Below are positions 43,247-52,217 of a DNA stretch of 64,000 nt, piece after piece. A program made the translations under genes and the position numbers. The notes under the pieces are model-generated. The model did no database searches, was not told where the DNA came from, and was given only the letters and a program-made list of their open reading frames with translations. Location of the stretch: the NCBI RefSeq assembly GCF_014694385.1, contig NZ_JAAOCA010000014.1, positions 62,001 through 126,000 of the forward strand. The letters run 5' to 3'. Origin of the DNA: Pseudomonas typographi. GTDB lineage: Bacteria; Pseudomonadota; Gammaproteobacteria; Pseudomonadales; Pseudomonadaceae. Each line of letters starts with the position of its first letter. Position 1 is the stretch's first letter.

Positions 43247-43276
43247 AAAAGGGCGACCCTATCGGGTCGCCCTTTT
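43247..43276. terminator. Bidirectional intrinsic terminator between the small exported gene and tRNA-Val
   Basis: Perfect stem: AAAAGGGCGACCC, loop TATC, GGGTCGCCCTTTT. A run of T on either strand makes it usable in both directions. It ends the tRNA-Val transcript on the minus strand and the upstream gene on the plus strand. Confidence 0.85.
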
Positions 43277-43304
43277 CCAGTGCCCGCTAATCGGGGCTTC
43301 GATT

Positions 43305-43381
43305 TGGTAGGCACAATTGGACTCGAACCAACGACCCCCACCATGTCAAGGTGGTGCTCTAACCAACTGAGCTATGTGCCT
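43305..43381 (-). tRNA. tRNA-Val (GAC anticodon)
   Basis: 77 nt including the encoded CCA. 5' end AGGCACATAGCTCAG, D arm, anticodon stem CCACC/GGTGG with loop TTGACAT (anticodon GAC), extra loop, T arm GTTCGAGTC, acceptor GTGCCTA then CCA. Stems pair fully. A palindromic terminator lies 28 bp beyond its 3' end. Confidence 0.96.
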
Positions 43382-43555
43382 GCTGTGAGGCGGCATTTTA
43401 CGGACTGCCGCTGGGCTGTCAACGGTTTTTTTACCTAACTGCCTGATACACCAGCTGTTTATGCCGATAGCCCGGGCGGGCGCTGAACTGGCGGTGTTTT
43501 ACAAATTCAGGTACGATTTGCTCATTCGTCAATAATTTTAAACAGAGGTTGCCGG

Positions 43556-44839
43556 ATGGCGCACATACCCTACCCACCGTCTTATTATGCGGCGTCCGCC
43601 AACCCTGCCCCGCTACGCGATGAGCTACAAGCCGATATCCAAGCCGATGTGTGCATCGTCGGGGCAGGTTACACCGGCCTTTCCAGTGCCTTGTTCTTGC
43701 TCGAGCAGGGCTTTTCCGTGGCCATTGTCGAAGCTGCCCGCGTAGGCTTCGGCGCCTCCGGGCGCAACGGTGGGCAAATTGTAAACAGCTATAGCCGCGA
43801 TATCGACGTGATCGAACGCAGCGTGGGCGCCCGCCATGCCCAGTTGTTCGGCGAAATGGCCTTCGAGGGTGGGCGCATCATTCGTGAACGGGTTGCGCGC
43901 TACAACATTGCCTGCGACTTGAAAGACGGTGGCGTGTTCGCCGCCCTGGGCGCCAAGCAGATGGGCCACCTCGAAGCACAAAAACGCCTGCGGGAACGCT
44001 ACGGCCATCAGCAGTTGGAGCTGCTCGACCGGGTTCGCATCCGTGACGTGGTCGGCAGCGACCATTACGTAGGGGGCCTGCTCGACCTGAGCGGCGGCCA
44101 CATCCACCCGCTTAACCTGGCCCTGGGCGAGGCGGCCGCGGTGGAATCATTAGGCGGGCGGATTTTCGAACAGTCACCGGCCACCCGCATCGAGCGCGGC
44201 GCCAACCCGGTGGTGCATACGGCCAGGGGTAAGGTGCGCGCCAAGTTCGTGATCGTTGCCGGTAACGCGTACTTGGGCAATTTGGTCCCAGAACTGGCCG
44301 CGAAGTCGATGCCCTGCGGCACCCAGGTCATCGCTACCGAGCCCTTGGACGAAGCATTGGCGCGCAGCCTGCTGCCGCAAGACTACTGCGTCGAAGACTG
44401 CAACTACCTGCTCGACTACTACCGCCTCTCGGCAGACAACCGGCTGATCTTCGGCGGTGGCGTGGTGTATGGCGCGCGCGACCCGGCCAACATCGAGGCG
44501 ATCATCCGGCCCAAGCTGCTCAAGGTGTTCCCGCAGTTGGCCAAGGTCAAGGTCGAGTTCGCCTGGACCGGCAACTTCTTGCTGACGCTGTCGCGCCTGC
44601 CGCAAGTGGGCCGCCTGGGCGATACGGTGTATTACTCCCAGGGCTGCAGCGGCCATGGCGTGACCTACACCCACCTGGCTGGGAAGATTCTCGCCGAAGC
44701 CTTACGTGGCCAGGCCGAGCGCTTCGACGCCTTTGCCAGCTTGCCGCATTATCCGTTCCCGGGCGGGCGCGCGCTGGGTGCCCCGCTGACCGCCCTGGGC
44801 GCGTGGTATTACACCCTGCGCGACAAGCTCGGGGTCTGA
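43556..44839 (+). CDS. puuB: FAD-dependent oxidoreductase, gamma-glutamylputrescine oxidase-like
   Basis: 427-residue DAO-type flavoenzyme. The Rossmann motif ADVCIVGAGYTGLSSALFLLEQG is near residue 30, GASGRNGGQIVNSY follows, and the C-terminus has YYSQGCSGHGVTYTHLAGKILAEA, which matches PuuB. It would oxidise gamma-glutamylputrescine, or another amine, in polyamine catabolism. The rest of the puu genes are not in the window, so the symbol is tentative. Preceded by a 174-bp gap after tRNA-Val. Confidence 0.8.
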   Translation: MAHIPYPPSYYAASANPAPLRDELQADIQADVCIVGAGYTGLSSALFLLEQGFSVAIVEAARVGFGASGRNGGQIVNSYSRDIDVIERSVGARHAQLFGEMAFEGGRIIRERVARYNIACDLKDGGVFAALGAKQMGHLEAQKRLRERYGHQQLELLDRVRIRDVVGSDHYVGGLLDLSGGHIHPLNLALGEAAAVESLGGRIFEQSPATRIERGANPVVHTARGKVRAKFVIVAGNAYLGNLVPELAAKSMPCGTQVIATEPLDEALARSLLPQDYCVEDCNYLLDYYRLSADNRLIFGGGVVYGARDPANIEAIIRPKLLKVFPQLAKVKVEFAWTGNFLLTLSRLPQVGRLGDTVYYSQGCSGHGVTYTHLAGKILAEALRGQAERFDAFASLPHYPFPGGRALGAPLTALGAWYYTLRDKLGV

Positions 44840-45538
44840 TCAGCGCGCTTCCAGCGTGCGGGTGGCTTGGGCGGCGGCTTGTTCCTGCCCGGCTTGGGCC
44901 AGCTTGCCGGCCGCCTCGCGCCAACGTGTGGCATCGACATGGGCCGGCAACTGGCGGGGAGACTGCACCAGCACTGCCCAATGCTGCTGCTTGGCCCAGG
45001 CCGAGGTGAAGTCGCTGATGGGCATGCGCAGCCGGCGCTGCTCGCCCGCGCGCAGGATCACTTCTTTGTGGTAGCGATCAAAGCCCACCAACAGTGCATA
45101 GCGTGGCTGGCTCCAGAACATGGAGCCTTCGTCGTACCGCACCAGTACCGGAAACCCCGCCGCGACCTGGAACATCAGCGCCTCCAGCTTCGGCTCCAAC
45201 GGGTACACCACCATGCCGTATTCACGGGCGGCATTGCTGATCGCTTCATTGAGTTGCCCATGCTGCTGGTCGAGCTTGAGGGCCGGTTCCACCAACCCTG
45301 GGGTCACGGTTACGCCCTGCTGGCGCAGCGCAGCGGCCAGCACTTCGGGGGCGCTTTGGTCATCTCGGCCACGATAGAACGGTACGCCGCCCAGCTCGAC
45401 TTTGTCCGGCAGGCCGGCGATTGGGGTGGGTGGCACCAGCGGCGCCGGCTTGGAACTGCAACCGGCCATGGCCAGCGCCAAGGCAAGCCCGGCGGCCAAC
45501 CTCAGCCGGTACGCAAAGGGAGAATACTGGGGCGCCAT
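44840..45538 (-). CDS. Lipoprotein resembling C39-like peptidases but lacking the catalytic Cys
   Basis: 232-residue lipoprotein (lipobox LAMAGCSS, Cys27). The C39 fold is suggested by VPFYRGRDDQSAPEVLAAAL, where members have QCGP, and by PRYALLVGFDRYHKEVIL, where members have a His before the GYD-like strand. Here Cys is Ser62 and His is Arg, so it is probably inactive. ATG 45538 with a GTG one codon upstream. It ends against the PuuB stop codon. Function unknown. Confidence 0.72.
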   Translation of the reverse strand: MAPQYSPFAYRLRLAAGLALALAMAGCSSKPAPLVPPTPIAGLPDKVELGGVPFYRGRDDQSAPEVLAAALRQQGVTVTPGLVEPALKLDQQHGQLNEAISNAAREYGMVVYPLEPKLEALMFQVAAGFPVLVRYDEGSMFWSQPRYALLVGFDRYHKEVILRAGEQRRLRMPISDFTSAWAKQQHWAVLVQSPRQLPAHVDATRWREAAGKLAQAGQEQAAAQATRTLEAR

Positions 45539-45710
45539 CACAACTCTCGTATCCGCTGCCGGGCGGGGGTGCCCGGCTCATTGGCCGAGATAATAGGCAC
45601 CCTGGCGGCATAGGTACAGCCTACCGCCAGTCACATGCATGAAACATACGGGCCATTAAGCTGCTCTATAGGTGTAATGGCAGCGTTTGTCGCATACAGG
45701 AGGCCTGATG

Positions 45711-45896
45711 ATGAGCCTGACCATGGCGATCACCCTGATGCTCGGCGCCTGGTTGCTCGCGGCAGCAGCCATGCTCTGGGGGGTACTGCGCATTTCCCGC
45801 CACCACCGCCGGGCACCTCACCGGCCAGCCGCCACGCCCGCCGAGAACGCCGCTGCCCCGAGCAAGGCGCCACGGCGAACCGCCGGGGCTCAATGA
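45711..45896 (+). CDS. Small single-pass membrane protein
   Basis: 61 residues with one N-terminal membrane helix (TMAITLMLGAWLLAAAAMLWGVL) followed by a basic, Pro- and Ala-rich tail. AGGAGG at 45698 is 7 bp from the ATG at 45711; an ATG three bases earlier is also possible. No family is recognised. Ends 6 bp before the convergent TerC gene. Confidence 0.55.
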   Translation: MSLTMAITLMLGAWLLAAAAMLWGVLRISRHHRRAPHRPAATPAENAAAPSKAPRRTAGAQ

Positions 45897-45902
45897 GCCG
45901 CC

Positions 45903-46661
45903 TCAGGCCAATGGTTCGCCGCCGCCTGAACGCCGCTGGCGCGCCCGCCGGGCCCAGATGTTCAAGCACTCGATAGCCGCCGAGAACGCCATAGCCGTAT
46001 AGATATAGCCCTTAGGCACATGGGCGCCGAAGCCCTCGGCGATCAGCGTCATGCCGATCATGATCAAAAAACCCAGGGCCAGCATCACCACGGTGGGGTT
46101 GTCGTTGATGAACTTGGCCAGCGGCTCGGACGCCAGCAGCATCACCAGCACCGCTGCGATTACGGCGATCACCATGATCGGTAAGTGAGCCGTCATGCCG
46201 ACGGCGGTAACGATACTGTCGATCGAGAACACAAGGTCCAGCACCAGGATTTGCCCGATGGCGGCGGCAAAGCCGAGGGCGACCGTATTGCTGGCGTTGT
46301 CTTCCTGCTTGGCCGTGGGGTCCACACTGTGGTGGATCTCGGTGGTGGCCTTCCACACCAGGAACAAGCCCCCGGCAATCAGGATCATGTCTTTCCACGA
46401 GAACGCCTGCCCGGCGACCTGGAACACCGGCTCGGTGAGCGTGACGATGAACGCCACGGTGCTGAGCAACCCCAGGCGCAGCACCAGTGCCATGCTGATG
46501 CCGACACGCCGGGCCTTGGTGCGGTATTGCACAGGCAGCTTGTTGGTCAGGATAGAGATGAAAATGAGGTTATCGATGCCCAGTACGATTTCCATGGCCA
46601 CCAGCGTGGCCAGGGCTAACCAAGCCGCGGGGCTCGCGGCGAGTTCCAATAAATAATCCAT
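45903..46661 (-). CDS. TerC-family membrane protein
   Basis: 252-residue multi-pass inner-membrane protein. TerC motifs: [14 protein letters not shown] near residue 25 (acidic-Asn-Asn core) and [20 protein letters not shown] in the second half. Family members are metal exporters or tellurite-linked proteins such as Alx. Divergent from nhaR, 108 bp apart, with a LysR-type dyad in the gap. Confidence 0.92.
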   Translation of the reverse strand: MDYLLELAASPAAWLALATLVAMEIVLGIDNLIFISILTNKLPVQYRTKARRVGISMALVLRLGLLSTVAFIVTLTEPVFQVAGQAFSWKDMILIAGGLFLVWKATTEIHHSVDPTAKQEDNASNTVALGFAAAIGQILVLDLVFSIDSIVTAVGMTAHLPIMVIAVIAAVLVMLLASEPLAKFINDNPTVVMLALGFLIMIGMTLIAEGFGAHVPKGYIYTAMAFSAAIECLNIWARRARQRRSGGGEPLA

Positions 46662-46723
46662 GAGGCAAACTCGACGTAGGGGTGATTGGCGTGGGATTCT
46701 AGCCAGCCGTATACTTCCTGAAA

Positions 46724-46771
46724 ATTCGTATTTTTAGCGAGGAAGCTTCGGTTTTAACGAAGTATTCGTAT
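46724..46771. promoter_or_regulatory. LysR-type dyad and direct repeats between terC and nhaR
   Basis: TTCG-N7-CGAA lies at 46747-46761, a LysR T-N11-A dyad within a longer CTTCG...CGAAG repeat. ATTCGTAT occurs directly twice, at 46724 and 46764, 40 bp apart, the second overlapping the nhaR ATG. This fits NhaR autoregulation and control of the divergent TerC gene. Confidence 0.45.
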
Positions 46772-47669
46772 GCTCAATTATCGCCAACTGTATTATTTTT
46801 GGAGGGTCGCGCGCACCGGCTCGATCGCCCGCGCCTGCGACCAGTTGAACCTTACCCCGCAAACGGTCAGCGGCCAGCTTAGCGTGCTGGAACAGCACTT
46901 GGGCGTGCCGTTGTTCCAAAAAGCCGGGCGCCAGTTGGAGCTGACCGACGCTGGCCGCCAGGCGTTACCCTATGCCGAGCGTATCTTCCAGGCCGGCGCC
47001 GAACTTGAAGCGTTGCTACGCCACCAACCGGCCGAGCAGCCGCTGCTGTTTCGCGTAGGCGTGGCCGATGTGGTGCCCAAATCCATCGTTTACCGCTTGT
47101 TGGCGCCGACCATGGAGTTGCCCGAGCCGCTGCGCATCACCTGCCGCGAAGACAAACTCGAGCGGTTGCTGGCCGACCTGGCCATCCAGCGCCTGGACCT
47201 GGTGATTTCCGACAGCCCCATGCCCGCCCACCTGGATATCAAGGGCTATAGCCACAAGTTGGGGGAATGCGGCGTGGCCTTTTTCGCCACCCCTGCCCTG
47301 GCCAACGCCCTGCGGGGTAGTTTTCCGCAACATTTGCAGGGCCAGCCACTATTGATTCCTGGCCCCGACAGCGTGGTGCGCAAGCGCTTGCTGCGCTGGT
47401 TCGACGAGCAACACATCCAACCCAGGGTAGTCGGCGAATTCGATGACAGCGCGCTGATGCAGGCCTTCGGTGAGTCCGGCGCGGGTATATTCGTGGCCCC
47501 CGCGGCCATCGCCGGGCAGGTATGCCGCCAATATGGGGTGATCTGCCTGGGCCATACCGACAGCGTGAATGAATCGTTCTACGCGATCTCGGTGGAACGG
47601 CGCATCCGCCACCCGGCCATCGTCGCCCTGAACGAAGGCGCCCGCCGGGAACTGTTCCACCAACCTTGA
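46770..47669 (+). CDS. nhaR: NhaR-like LysR regulator
   Basis: 299-residue LysR regulator. Its HTH MLNYRQLYYFWRVARTGSIARACDQLNLTPQTVSGQLSVLE is the NhaR pattern, and the effector domain contains IPGPDSVVRKRLLRWFDEQHI. In enterics NhaR responds to Na+. In pseudomonads the target is uncertain. The neighbour is terC rather than nhaA. Confidence 0.85.
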   Translation: MLNYRQLYYFWRVARTGSIARACDQLNLTPQTVSGQLSVLEQHLGVPLFQKAGRQLELTDAGRQALPYAERIFQAGAELEALLRHQPAEQPLLFRVGVADVVPKSIVYRLLAPTMELPEPLRITCREDKLERLLADLAIQRLDLVISDSPMPAHLDIKGYSHKLGECGVAFFATPALANALRGSFPQHLQGQPLLIPGPDSVVRKRLLRWFDEQHIQPRVVGEFDDSALMQAFGESGAGIFVAPAAIAGQVCRQYGVICLGHTDSVNESFYAISVERRIRHPAIVALNEGARRELFHQP

Positions 47670-47697
47670 ATACGCTTTCCCGGCATGGGCGCGCAGC

Positions 47698-47868
47698 CTA
47701 AGTGAGTGCGTGTTTCAGAAATACACACAAGCATTCACGTGTGAGTTTTGCTGTCGGGCAAGGCGCCGTGACAAGCCATAGCAGGGCGATGGCCAGCAGG
47801 TGTAACGCGACCGTGCGGCAAAAGGCACCGCCAACATTGTGCAGCCAACTTCGGAAACACCATACTAG
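47698..47868 (+). repeat. MITE-like repeat, copy A (171 bp)
   Basis: Shares most of its length with 63007-63173, in the same orientation: matching blocks include GCATTCACGTGTGA, GGCAAGGCGCCG, CATAGCAGGGC, GCAAAAGGCACCG and TTGTGCAGCCAAC. The left end is degenerate (CTAAGTG...GTGTTTCAGA) while the right end is CACCATACTAG. No ORF inside. It ends 28 bp before the yceH start. Confidence 0.75.
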
Positions 47869-47895
47869 TGCTTTTGCGCCTGCAGGTATGTGCCC

Positions 47896-48537
47896 ATGAA
47901 TGACACCCCCACCCCTATTACCGAGCCGCGCTTGACCCCCACCGATGTGCGAGTGCTTGGTGCGCTCGTGGAAAAACAGGCCACCAGCGCCGAAACCTAC
48001 CCACTCACGCTCAACGCCTTGGTATTGGCGTGCAACCAAAAAACCAGCCGGGAGCCCATTACCCAACTGAACCCGGGCGCAGTCGGCCAGAGCTTGCGCG
48101 CCCTGGAACAACGCGGCATGGTTCGGCTGGTGATGGGCAGCCGCGCCGACCGCTGGGAGCACCGGCTCGACAAGGCGCTGGAACTGACCCCGGCACAGCT
48201 CACGCTGCTGAGCCTGATGTTCCTGCGCGGCCCGCAAACCCCCAACGAGCTGCTAACCCGCAGCCAACGTTTACATGACTTCGACGATGCCGAACAGGTG
48301 GTTCACCAACTGGAGCGCTTGGCCGCCCGTAGCTTGGCAGTGCTGATCGGCCGCCAACCCGGCCAGCGCGAAGACCGCTACACCCACGGCCTGGGCGACT
48401 TGGCCGAGGCCGAGGCAATCATGGCCGCGCGTGCGGCCCATGCACCAGAGCGCGCCGCCGGCGGCATACTGGAGCGCCTGGAAGCCCTCGAGGCGCGGGT
48501 GGCGGAGTTGGAAGCGCGCTTGGGCGATGATCAGTAA
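47896..48537 (+). CDS. yceH: UPF0502/YceH-family protein (DUF480)
   Basis: 213-residue protein with the YceH pattern: [42 protein letters not shown], then [23 protein letters not shown] and [24 protein letters not shown]. Two winged-helix domains suggest nucleic-acid binding, but function is unknown. ATG 47896 is favoured. It lies next to MITE-like copy A. Confidence 0.93.
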   Translation: MNDTPTPITEPRLTPTDVRVLGALVEKQATSAETYPLTLNALVLACNQKTSREPITQLNPGAVGQSLRALEQRGMVRLVMGSRADRWEHRLDKALELTPAQLTLLSLMFLRGPQTPNELLTRSQRLHDFDDAEQVVHQLERLAARSLAVLIGRQPGQREDRYTHGLGDLAEAEAIMAARAAHAPERAAGGILERLEALEARVAELEARLGDDQ

Positions 48538-48595
48538 TCGCTGCCGGTACACGCTGTGCCGCATAACGGCGCTTGCAACCTGCTGCTATCTGAAT

Positions 48596-49417
48596 TCAAA
48601 CCGCGCGGGCAAACGCCACCGCCTCCTCCACTAGCGCCTGCGCCGGGCGCACGCCGGTGTACAGCACGAACTGCTCCAGGGCCTGCAGGGTTGCCACATC
48701 CAGGCCGGTGATGGCCGGCTTGCCAAGGCGCTCGGCCAGTTGGACCACTGGCGTACGCGCCGGCAGCGCGACCACGTCGAACACCCAGTCGGCAGCCTCG
48801 ACGGCGGCGGCTTCGAAGGCCAGGGCGTCGGCGTCGGGCCCGCCGGCCATGCCCAGGGGGGTTACGTTGACCAACAGCGCCGGGCGCAGCGCGCCCAGCG
48901 TCGGCTGCCAGTGGTAACCACAGCGCTGCGCCAAGGCCGGGCCGGCCTGCCCATTGCGGGCCACCAGGGTGCCACGGCGAAACGCCGCGTCGCGCAGGGC
49001 ACAGGCCACGGCCTTGGCCATGCCGCCGCTGCCTTGCAGGGCAAAGGGCATGGCAGGGTCTAGCCCAGGGCGCTGTAGCAATTGCCTGATGGCCAGGTAA
49101 TCGGTGTTGTAGGCCCTCAAGTAACCGCCATCATTGACGATAGTATTGATCGAGGCGATCGCCGCCGCGGAGGGGTCGAGTTCGTCTACCAGGGCGATAC
49201 TGGCCTCTTTGAACGGCATCGATACCGCACAACCGCGAATGCCCAAGGCGCGGATACCGCAGATAGCGGCCGGCAGGTCGTGGGTGGTGAACGCTTTGTA
49301 CAGGTAGTTCAGGTTCAGCCGGCCATAGAGAAAGTTATGGAAACGCGTACCGAAGTTACCGGGCCGCCCGGCCAGGGATATGCATAACTGGGTGTCTTTG
49401 TCGGGTACTTTAAGCAT
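48596..49417 (-). CDS. Shikimate 5-dehydrogenase-like protein (AroE/YdiB paralogue)
   Basis: 273-residue NAD(P)-dependent enzyme of the AroE fold. CAVSMPFKEA holds the catalytic Lys70, NTD the Asp106 partner. The cofactor glycine loop is QGSGGMAKAV, and PLGMAGG and GLDVATLQALEQFVLYTG complete the signature. Divergent sequence suggests a quinate- or shikimate-type paralogue rather than the main aroE. Upstream is the small Tyr/Pro-rich gene on the other strand. Confidence 0.88.
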   Translation of the reverse strand: MLKVPDKDTQLCISLAGRPGNFGTRFHNFLYGRLNLNYLYKAFTTHDLPAAICGIRALGIRGCAVSMPFKEASIALVDELDPSAAAIASINTIVNDGGYLRAYNTDYLAIRQLLQRPGLDPAMPFALQGSGGMAKAVACALRDAAFRRGTLVARNGQAGPALAQRCGYHWQPTLGALRPALLVNVTPLGMAGGPDADALAFEAAAVEAADWVFDVVALPARTPVVQLAERLGKPAITGLDVATLQALEQFVLYTGVRPAQALVEEAVAFARAV

Positions 49418-49589
49418 CTAAGCATCCTAAAGCAGGCTGTTGATTTTGTAAGTGAAACGATACGTAGCCCTTACACAAAATTTACGGTTCGCTGTCGCAG
49501 CTTTTTACCTTTTTGCTGTCATATTGTGCATGGCAGTCCATGATCCCGCAGCGGGCTCATCGTGCCGTGTCGTAATACGAGGAAACATC

Positions 49590-49919
49590 ATGATCCGTCA
49601 TTTTTCCAAGGTCGCCCTGCTGGCCGGGGCGCTCGCTGCCGGCCTGGCAGGCCCCGCTTCCGCCCACGGCGGCCCTGGCGCTGGTCCGGGTGCGGTAGTC
49701 GGCGCCCTGATCGGCGGCACCTTGCTGGGTGCCATGGTGGCACGGCCGGCGCCGGTGTATGTGCAGCAACCTGTGTACGTGCAGCAACCGATGTACGCCG
49801 CACCGCCGCCCCCGCAGCCCGTGTACGTAGCCCCGCCCGTGGTGTACCAGCCGGCGCCCGTGTATATGGTACCGCCGCCACCTCCGGGCTATTACTATGG
49901 CCACTATGGCCGTTGGTAA
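49590..49919 (+). CDS. Exported Tyr/Pro-rich small protein
   Basis: 109 residues: signal peptide (VALLAGALAAGLAGPASAHG), a glycine-rich hydrophobic segment (GAVVGALIGGTLLGAMVA, possibly a membrane-associating glycine zipper), then repeats of PVYVQQP and PVYVAPP ending in GYYYGHYGRW. ATG 49590 with ACGAGGAAA upstream. Similar small proteins occur in many proteobacteria. No function is known. Confidence 0.7.
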   Translation: MIRHFSKVALLAGALAAGLAGPASAHGGPGAGPGAVVGALIGGTLLGAMVARPAPVYVQQPVYVQQPMYAAPPPPQPVYVAPPVVYQPAPVYMVPPPPPGYYYGHYGRW

Positions 49920-49970
49920 CAGCCACAGTGGCGACTGGGGGTAGTCGGAAGTTGGCTGTACCGTTTGACC

Positions 49971-50013
49971 GTGCCTTTTGCCGCTGAGCACCTTGCCCAT
50001 GAACAAAAGGCAC
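49971..50013. repeat. Hairpin in the gap before the 59-residue gene
   Basis: Perfect 10-bp arms GTGCCTTTTG and CAAAAGGCAC separated by 23 nt, in the 229-bp gap after the Tyr/Pro-rich gene. It could be an attenuator or terminator-like structure. Nothing else is seen in the gap apart from the ribosome binding site at 50137. Confidence 0.4.
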
Positions 50014-50148
50014 GCTTCAATTCTTCTGCGAACTTCTGGTGCGCCCCGCTGGCGCAATATGATCGGTCGATGATCCCTATCGAGATCATCGATTTCTCCC
50101 CGGCACCGTTGGGCCCTACATTGAGCCCATTGCCCCGGGGAGGTTCCC

Positions 50149-50328
50149 ATGAAAGGTCTAAGCATCATGTCGGTCATTGGCAGCGCCGTTCCGGCGCGCA
50201 TTCGTGACCTGGGCCTATTGGCGTGCTGGTACGTAGTGCGCGACGGCGAAATCGTCAGCAAACCCTTGTTATGCCGTGAGGATGCCCGCGCCCTATGTGA
50301 GCATCTTGAGGGGGCATTACTGGCCTGA
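50149..50328 (+). CDS. Small hypothetical protein (59 residues)
   Basis: Starts at an ATG preceded by GGGGAGG (50137-50143). Sequence begins MKGLSIMSVIGSAVPARIRD and ends with EDARALCEHLEGALLA. It is mostly helical with no signal or domain. It has an intrinsic terminator 53 bp downstream, so it is a self-contained transcription unit. It looks like a conserved small Pseudomonas protein, but no function is known. Confidence 0.55.
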   Translation: MKGLSIMSVIGSAVPARIRDLGLLACWYVVRDGEIVSKPLLCREDARALCEHLEGALLA

Positions 50329-50381
50329 TTCGCGCTACTCTGCTCCCGCCCGCCGCTGCGCACGCTACTGCGCATGCCCCG

Positions 50382-50406
50382 AACCCGCCGCCACGGCGGG
50401 TTTTTT
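50382..50406 (+). terminator. Intrinsic terminator
   Basis: AACCCGCCG, loop CCA, CGGCGGG followed by TTTTTT. Strong GC stem and T run, positioned to end the 59-residue gene transcript and before pbpG. Confidence 0.88.
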
Positions 50407-50545
50407 ATATCCGACGAAACGCCCTGCATGAAAAAACATTCACCCATCAGGGCAATCGACAGGCATATAGCCATACTCCTAGAATGTGTCAGCTTTTTTC
50501 ATCGCGAACTTTCTTTTTTATTCATTTTTACCGAGTGCGTATTTC

Positions 50546-51448
50546 GTGAAAAAAACCTTGTCCTTCTTGACCTTGTTCGTTGCCCTCGCCGCCGCCCCGC
50601 TGGCCAGTGCAACCGACTCCACTCTCGCACGCGACCCTTCGCAACTTCATCTGGCCTCCGGCAGCGCGATGCTGATCGATCTGCAAACCGGCAAGGTCAT
50701 TTACGAAAATAAACCGGACCTGGTCGTTCCGATCGCTTCGGTGACCAAGTTGATGACCGCCATCGTAGTGCTCGATGCCCAGCAATCGATGAGCGAAGAC
50801 ATCGACGTCGACATTAGCCAAACTAAAGAAATGAAAGGCGTGTTTTCCAGGGTAAAGGTCGGCAGCACCCTAGACCGGCGCGACATGTTGCTGATTGCCC
50901 TGATGTCGTCTGAAAACCGCGCTGCGGCGAGCCTGGCCCACCACTACCCCGGCGGCTACAACGCCTTCATCACCGCGATGAACGCCAAAGCCAAGGCGTT
51001 AGGCATGGCCCACACCCGTTACGTGGAGCCCACTGGCCTGTCGGAACACAATGTCTCGACCGCGCGCGACCTCTCCAAGCTGTTGGTCGCCGCCCGCCAG
51101 TACCCCATGCTGCGCGAGCTGTCGACCACCCGCGAAAAAACCGTAGCATTTCGCCACCCCAGCTATACGCTGGGTTTTCGCAACACCGACCACCTGCTCA
51201 ACAATGAGAAGTGGGATATCCAACTGACCAAAACCGGCTTCACAAACCAGGCCGGGCATTGCCTGGTACTGGTCACGCGCATGGCCGACCGCCCTGTGGC
51301 GATGGTGATCCTCGACGCCTATGGCAAGTTCACCCACTTCGCCGATGCCACGCGCCTGCGCAACTGGGTGGAAACCGGGCGCAGCAACAAACCGGCCGCC
51401 GTCGCCATGCAGTATCGGGCCGAAAAAAACCGGCAACTGGCAGACTAA
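50546..51448 (+). CDS. pbpG: D-alanyl-D-alanine endopeptidase (PBP7-like)
   Basis: 300-residue periplasmic low-molecular-weight PBP. Signal peptide [21 protein letters not shown]. Active-site motifs: SVTK (Ser65, Lys68), SSEN near residue 110 and TKTGFTN near 222. It cleaves D-Ala-mDAP cross-links in peptidoglycan. GTG start at 50546 is preferred because the signal sequence begins there. An upstream ATG would add a hydrophobic segment. Confidence 0.9.
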   Translation: MKKTLSFLTLFVALAAAPLASATDSTLARDPSQLHLASGSAMLIDLQTGKVIYENKPDLVVPIASVTKLMTAIVVLDAQQSMSEDIDVDISQTKEMKGVFSRVKVGSTLDRRDMLLIALMSSENRAAASLAHHYPGGYNAFITAMNAKAKALGMAHTRYVEPTGLSEHNVSTARDLSKLLVAARQYPMLRELSTTREKTVAFRHPSYTLGFRNTDHLLNNEKWDIQLTKTGFTNQAGHCLVLVTRMADRPVAMVILDAYGKFTHFADATRLRNWVETGRSNKPAAVAMQYRAEKNRQLAD

Positions 51449-51454
51449 CAACGC

Positions 51455-51485
51455 CTGGCGCGCTCACCCGTAGGCAAGGCGCCAG
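51455..51485. terminator. Possible hairpin between pbpG and the coiled-coil gene
   Basis: 7-bp arms CTGGCGC and GCGCCAG with a 17-nt loop in the short convergent gap. Weak evidence as a terminator. Confidence 0.3.
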
Positions 51486-51492
51486 CTGTCGC

Positions 51493-51984
51493 TCAAGCGG
51501 TGGTGCTGACCATCGAGCCCGAGGTGCTGCTACCGCTGTCGGTCAGCGCCTGGGTGAGTTGGCCGGTCAGCGTTTGGAGTTGGCCGGAAAGGGTCGAAAC
51601 CTGGGCCTGGGCCGAAGCCGTCTGCGCCATTTTTGCCGCGTCACTGCTGTTGCCCCGCTGCGCTTGGGCCAGCGCCTGTTGCGCTTGTTGCAGTTCTTTC
51701 TGGATTTGGGCGATCTCCTTTTTCAGTTCCTTGACGGTATCGGACTCGCTGTCATCACTGTCATCGCTATCGTCGCTGCTCGACGCGCCGCCAACACCGC
51801 CACCGGCGCCAGCCGCCAGGCGGGTACTGCCGCTGGCGGAAGTGGCCGTGGTGCCGTCGGTGCTGGAGGTGGCATCGGTGGTCGTTTGAGTATCGTCGGT
51901 ACTGGCATCGCTGGCCTGGGTGGTGGCCGCGGTGGTGGTGCTTACCCGCAGGTTACTGGCAATGGTGCTACTGATGCTGGTCAT
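51493..51984 (-). CDS. Ser/Thr/Asp-rich coiled-coil protein (FlxA-like?)
   Basis: 163 residues: a Ser/Thr-rich N-terminal half without a signal peptide, an acidic run (DDSDDSDDSESD), then a coiled coil (VKELKKEIAQIQKELQQAQQ, AQAQRGNSSDAAK) and a Gln/Thr-rich C-terminus. ATG 51984 with GAAGGAAA upstream. FlxA-like proteins have similar coils, but the match is weak. Divergent from the response regulator gene at 52218. Confidence 0.6.
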   Translation of the reverse strand: MTSISSTIASNLRVSTTTAATTQASDASTDDTQTTTDATSSTDGTTATSASGSTRLAAGAGGGVGGASSSDDSDDSDDSESDTVKELKKEIAQIQKELQQAQQALAQAQRGNSSDAAKMAQTASAQAQVSTLSGQLQTLTGQLTQALTDSGSSTSGSMVSTTA

Positions 51985-52217
51985 GGCTCGGTTTCCTTCA
52001 ATTGGCATTATCCCAGGCATGCCATCGGCGCTATCGGTACCGGCTTGAGGACAATTTGGTACCCTGTTTGCTACATAAGCGTACAAAGCGCGGCTTTTAT
52101 CGAGCACAGGGCATTTTCGCCGTGCCCAAGCGCCACATGAAATAATCTTCAGAGAGCCCTTGCCTAAAGCTTGGCACAATGCCACGGTCTGAAGCCGAAC
52201 CCCGGGTAGCCCTTACC

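Noticed and set aside
43305..43381. tRNA-Val as an integration site for an island
   Set aside because: No duplicated tRNA 3' end, integrase or foreign gene block was seen nearby.
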